Source of the DNA: Aliiroseovarius sediminis
Lineage (GTDB): Bacteria > Pseudomonadota > Alphaproteobacteria > Rhodobacterales > Rhodobacteraceae
Direction: 5' to 3'
Length of the DNA: 64,000 nucleotides
NCBI RefSeq assembly: GCF_022678485.1
Contig: NZ_JALBYP010000018.1
Span: 248,001 to 312,000, forward strand
The position numbers were made by a program, and so were the translations under genes. Below are positions 60,958-64,000 of this stretch, piece after piece; the stretch's first letter is position 1; each line of letters starts with the position of its first letter. The notes under the pieces were generated by a model, which was not told the DNA's origin, did no database searches, and saw only the letters and a list, made by a program, of their open reading frames with translations.

Positions 60958-61383
60958 ATGCAATTGAAAATGTCACGCAATGAACTGCAAACCTTTATGG
61001 AGGAAGCCTTCCCCCAGGTTGCTCCCGATTTCGAGATTGCCGATCTGGCGCCGATGCAAGTGACCGTGCGCACCCGGATTGGTGACAAGCATCTACGCCC
61101 CGGTGGCACCGTGTCCGGCCCGACGATGTTTGCGCTGGCCGATGTGTCGATCTATCTGGCGATCCTTGCGATGATCGGACCAAAGGCGCTGGCGGTTACG
61201 ACCAATTGTTCCATCGATTTCATGCGCAAACCTGCCGCCGACACTGATTTGGTGGCCCATGCCCGGCTGCACAAGCTGGGCCGTGTTTTGGCGGTGGGGG
61301 ATGTGATGATCCATTCCGAAGGCAACGACGCACCAGTTGCCCGCGCCAGTTTGACCTACTCGATCCCGCCGGAACGGGGTTGA
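60958..61383 (+). CDS. PaaI-type hotdog-fold thioesterase
   Basis: A 141-residue acyl-CoA thioesterase of the PaaI/YbgC-like group. The core helix segment is GGTVSGPTMFALADVSIYLA, with the catalytic Asp in ALADVS. NCSIDFMRKPAADTDLVAHA and KLGRVLAVGDVMIHSEG are conserved. It is divergent from the ECHDC3-like gene and 54 bases before the TDT transporter. The acyl-CoA substrate is unknown. Confidence 0.88.
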   Translation: MQLKMSRNELQTFMEEAFPQVAPDFEIADLAPMQVTVRTRIGDKHLRPGGTVSGPTMFALADVSIYLAILAMIGPKALAVTTNCSIDFMRKPAADTDLVAHARLHKLGRVLAVGDVMIHSEGNDAPVARASLTYSIPPERG

Positions 61384-61437
61384 CCGCGGCTGGGGATTGG
61401 CGCACCAAAAAGTTGAATATATCGACACGAGGCTACG

Positions 61438-62436
61438 ATGTCCCATCCTTCGACCACCCCGCCCGATCCCATCACACCACCGGCCGAGACCAGCCGGCTG
61501 GCACATTTCCCTGTTACGTTCTACGCCATTCTGATGGGGCTTTTCGGGCTGACACTTGCGCTGCACGCAGGCGTACCGGCTTTTCCGTGGCTGGCCCATG
61601 CCTCGTCTCTGGTGCTTTTGATCGGGGTCGCCATCCTGCTGGTCGTGTCGGGTTTTTATATCGCCAAGGCCATGCGTTATCCCGCAATGGTGGCCGAGGA
61701 ATGGCATCACCCGGTAAAAGTCGCGTTCTTTCCCACCATCACGATATCGCTGTTATTGTTGGCAACCGCGATCCACAGCTATAACCCGATGCTGGCGGAA
61801 TGGGTGTGGCTGGCTGGCGTCGTGGGGCAGGGTGTTCTGACCATTGCCGTGGTGACGGGCTGGATCAGCCACCGCAGCTTTCAGGTGGGCCACCTGACGC
61901 CTGCATGGTTCATTCCCGCGGTGGGCAACGTTATCGTGCCAATACTGGGCGCACGCCTTGGCTATATCGAGATTTCGTGGCTATTCTTCTCGGGCTGTCT
62001 GATCTTCTGGGTGGTGCTGCTGACCCTCGTGATGAACCGGCTGATTTTCCACGACCCGATTGCCGCGCGGCTGTTTCCGACCATGGTGATCCTGATTGCG
62101 CCACCCGCTGTCGCGTTTCTTGCCTATGTCAGCATGACCGGGGTCGTGGATGGTTTTGCTCGTATCCTGCTGAATTCCGGCTATATCTTTGCGGCATTGG
62201 TTGTGGCGCAAGTCCCGCGACTGGCCAAGTTGCCCTTTGCACTCAGCTGGTGGGCGCTTAGTTTCCCGTTGGCGGCATTGTCGATTGCGTCATTCCGGTT
62301 TTCACAACTGGACGGGTCGCGCGCGCACCAGACCATTGGCATGATCGTGTTGGTCGTTCTTGTGCTTGTGGTGCTGGGGTTGATCTATCGCACCGGCAAA
62401 GCCATCGCGCGAAACGAGGTCTGTTTGCCGGAGTAA
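61438..62436 (+). CDS. TDT/SLAC1-family transporter (second copy)
   Basis: Integral membrane protein of 332 residues with about ten helices, of the TehA/SLAC1 anion-channel-like family. A Pro-rich leader (TTPPDPITPPAETSRL) precedes helix 1, AHFPVTFYAILMGLFGLTLA. VGQGVLTIAVVTGWISH and TPAWFIPAVGNVIVPILGA are conserved. It is equal in length to the protein at 25125-26123 but clearly diverged. Substrate unknown. Confidence 0.87.
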   Translation: MSHPSTTPPDPITPPAETSRLAHFPVTFYAILMGLFGLTLALHAGVPAFPWLAHASSLVLLIGVAILLVVSGFYIAKAMRYPAMVAEEWHHPVKVAFFPTITISLLLLATAIHSYNPMLAEWVWLAGVVGQGVLTIAVVTGWISHRSFQVGHLTPAWFIPAVGNVIVPILGARLGYIEISWLFFSGCLIFWVVLLTLVMNRLIFHDPIAARLFPTMVILIAPPAVAFLAYVSMTGVVDGFARILLNSGYIFAALVVAQVPRLAKLPFALSWWALSFPLAALSIASFRFSQLDGSRAHQTIGMIVLVVLVLVVLGLIYRTGKAIARNEVCLPE

Positions 62437-62534
62437 GACGGGATTGGTCCTTCGATTGGCTGATATTTGTGGGGTATAATGATACCTTAATTTTAACCCC
62501 TTGTTTTTTAATAATTTATTGACGAAAGCAGCCC

Positions 62535-62562
62535 TTGACCCCGCGGCCAAAACATCTAGAAC
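62535..62562 (+). promoter_or_regulatory. Putative sigma-70 promoter of rplM-rpsI
   Basis: TTGACC at 62535-62540 and TAGAAC at 62557-62562 are 16 bases apart, 34 bases before the rplM start. The AT-rich stretch at 62475-62520 upstream could act as an UP element. The -10 match is imperfect. Confidence 0.5.
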
Positions 62563-62595
62563 CAGCGCATCCGAAACCCAATCAGGGCTGAATCA

Positions 62596-63060
62596 ATGAA
62601 AACCTTCTCTGCAACGCCTGCAGATATCGACAAAAAGTGGATCATCATCGACGCCGACGGCGTCGTGCTGGGTCGTCTTGCGTCGATTATCGCAACGCGT
62701 CTTCGTGGCAAGCATAAAGCCACATTCACACCGCATATGGACATGGGTGACAATGTCATCGTGATCAACGCGGACAAAGTTCAAATGACCGGCAAGAAGC
62801 GCACCGACAAAGTGCACTATTGGCACACTGGCTATCCGGGCGGTATCAAGTCCCGCACCGCTGGTCAGATCCTCGACGGCGAACATCCCGAGCGTCTGTT
62901 GACTAAAGCCGTGCAGCGCATGTTGCCGGGCGGACCGCTGAGCCGTCAGCAAATGACCAACCTGCGCATTTACGCCGGCGCCGAGCATCCCCACGAGGCG
63001 CAAAGCCCTGAAGTGCTGGACGTCAAATCCATGAACTCCAAAAATACGCGTGAGGGCTGA
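62596..63060 (+). CDS. rplM: 50S ribosomal protein L13
   Basis: Early-assembling large-subunit protein, 154 residues. [20 protein letters not shown] and [18 protein letters not shown] are typical, and [20 protein letters not shown] forms the C-terminus. The gene is followed by rpsI after two bases, the conserved pair. The preceding TDT gene ends 159 bases upstream, so it has its own promoter. Confidence 0.98.
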   Translation: MKTFSATPADIDKKWIIIDADGVVLGRLASIIATRLRGKHKATFTPHMDMGDNVIVINADKVQMTGKKRTDKVHYWHTGYPGGIKSRTAGQILDGEHPERLLTKAVQRMLPGGPLSRQQMTNLRIYAGAEHPHEAQSPEVLDVKSMNSKNTREG

Positions 63061-63062
63061 TC

Positions 63063-63551
63063 ATGACTGATGAGATCAAAACACTCGAAGACCTGAACGC
63101 CGTTGCCGAAGGCACCGAGGCCGTGGCCGAGATTGCCGCTCCCCGCGAACCCGTTCGCGACGAGTTGGGCCGTTCCTATGCCACCGGCAAGCGTAAAGAC
63201 GCTGTCGCCCGCGTATGGATCAAGCCGGGTTCCGGCAAGGTCACCGTGAACGGCAAAGAGATGGGCGTTTACTTCGCACGTCCCGTTCTGCAACTGATCG
63301 TCCGCCAGCCAGAGCAGATTGCCGGCGTAGAAGGCGAATTTGATGTGGTTGCCACCGTCAAAGGTGGCGGTCTGTCTGGTCAGGCCGGTGCCGTGAAACA
63401 TGGGATTTCGAAAGCGCTTCAGCTTTACGAACCCAGCCTGCGCGGCGCCTTGAAAGCCGCTGGCTTCCTGACTCGCGACTCGCGCGTTGTGGAACGGAAG
63501 AAATACGGCAAGGCTAAAGCCCGTAAGAGCTACCAGTTCTCGAAACGTTAA
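63063..63551 (+). CDS. rpsI: 30S ribosomal protein S9
   Basis: Small-subunit protein whose C-terminal tail reaches the P site. It has 162 residues, about 30 longer than the E. coli protein because of an acidic N-terminal extension ([18 protein letters not shown]) common in alphaproteobacteria. [19 protein letters not shown] and the tail [11 protein letters not shown] are conserved. A strong terminator follows. Confidence 0.98.
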   Translation: MTDEIKTLEDLNAVAEGTEAVAEIAAPREPVRDELGRSYATGKRKDAVARVWIKPGSGKVTVNGKEMGVYFARPVLQLIVRQPEQIAGVEGEFDVVATVKGGGLSGQAGAVKHGISKALQLYEPSLRGALKAAGFLTRDSRVVERKKYGKAKARKSYQFSKR

Positions 63552-63577
63552 TTCGACGTTTTGGAATATTGAACTTG

Positions 63578-63609
63578 AAAAGAGCGTTTGCCGATGCAAA
63601 CGCTCTTTT
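63578..63609 (+). terminator. Rho-independent terminator of rplM-rpsI
   Basis: AAAAGAGCGTTTG at 63578-63590 pairs perfectly with CAAACGCTCTTTT at 63597-63609 across CCGATG, followed by another T and AATATTT. Confidence 0.9.
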
Positions 63610-63949
63610 TAATATTTATGCTGGCGATGATGAACGTGGATCAAACTGCGTTGTGGCTTCGCTATACGCAATGACAAGATCAAAATAGCATTGTTGCTAG
63701 GGCGATGACGTTTGATGATATTCTTATTTAGAAGTTGTAATTTTCTATGGCATTTAAAAAGAGAATACCTGATGACTAGGGAAAATGGCGCGGCGACCCT
63801 CCATCTGGTTTTCGCAACGTTAAATTGAATTTGTTCGTGTTGTGCGTCACAGCTGCATCTGCGTGTCCGGCTTGGATACGCCTACGGAGGCAAAAGGCTT
63901 TTTTGTGGTCAACGGCGCGACGCCAGTAAACGATTGATAGGTAGAAAAA
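63610..63949. other. AT-rich intergenic region
   Basis: About 340 bases with lower GC than the rest of the window and no supported gene. A small GCCT/AGGC hairpin followed by AAAAGGCTTTTTT lies near 63885-63905. The right end holds the promoter region of the partial gene at 63950. Confidence 0.5.
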
Positions 63950-64000
63950 ATGGCAAATGGGACGTTGTTTGCATTGTCGGGGTATCTGGCAAACGGGTTT
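63950..64000 (+). CDS. Unidentified gene, 5' end only
   Basis: An ATG at 63950 with AGGTAG about ten bases upstream opens a frame that stays open for 17 codons to the window end (MANGTLFALSGYLANGF). Too little is visible to assign a family. The AT-rich upstream DNA suggests a regulated or acquired gene. Confidence 0.4.
   Translation, partial: MANGTLFALSGYLANGF

Overview
The window looks like chromosomal DNA from a marine alphaproteobacterium of the Roseobacter group (Rhodobacteraceae). The support is a GC-rich base composition, a CckA hybrid kinase, a single-cysteine DksA of the Rhodobacter type, an F1Fo-ATPase zeta (DUF1476) gene, a methionine synthase split into separate proteins, an Entner-Doudoroff pair, ectoine-degradation genes, and a GAACN7GAAC SOS box before recA. 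Taxonomy is inferred from gene content only; no 16S rRNA gene is present.

Region 1-7.9 kb is the accessory end. It holds a P4-type tyrosine integrase cut by the left edge, phosphoglucomutase (pgm), a three-gene NMT1/SsuA-type ABC importer, and a frameshifted, truncated second integrase beside tRNA-Asn. A 12-bp periodic GTGCAC repeat lies between that remnant and the tRNA. Region 7.9-21.8 kb is mostly housekeeping: an MBL-fold hydrolase, an EnvZ-type kinase, a CAU-anticodon tRNA, purMN, rnd, sufE, a corrinoid/DUF1638/homocysteine methyltransferase set, the ATPase zeta subunit and purC-purS-purQ. Region 21.9-26.5 kb carries a DctB/DctD-like two-component pair, whose regulator lacks the GAFTGA loop, followed by a TDT-family transporter.

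Region 26.6-37.9 kb is metabolic: cysS, cimA, a squalene/phytoene synthase-like gene, three ectoine-catabolism enzymes (doeA, doeB, doeD), eda-edd with a LacI-type operator upstream, and a small-ORF/PIN-domain pair. Region 37.9-45.2 kb is one long minus-strand block: M48 peptidase, DedA, VWA/CoxE-like protein, DUF2927 lipoprotein, GNAT, a RES/Xre toxin-antitoxin pair and a MoxR ATPase. The toxin-antitoxin pair sits inside what looks like a MoxR-VWA operon.

Region 45.5-63.6 kb is largely core: dksA, a flavin monooxygenase, a deletion-damaged isocitrate lyase/PEP mutase-family gene, guaB, rsmB, cckA, recA, alaS, typA, an SMR pump, an ECHDC3-like protein, a PaaI thioesterase, a second TDT transporter and rplM-rpsI. 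The last 400 bases are AT-richer and end in the first codons of an unidentified gene.

I found no CRISPR array, rRNA operon or intact insertion sequence. No clearly new multi-gene system stands out. The best candidates for a second look are the 59-aa ORF coupled to the PIN protein, the GAFTGA-less DctD, the split methionine synthase neighbourhood, the 12-bp repeat next to tRNA-Asn, the base-composition break inside cysS, and an orphan terminator at 19471-19504.
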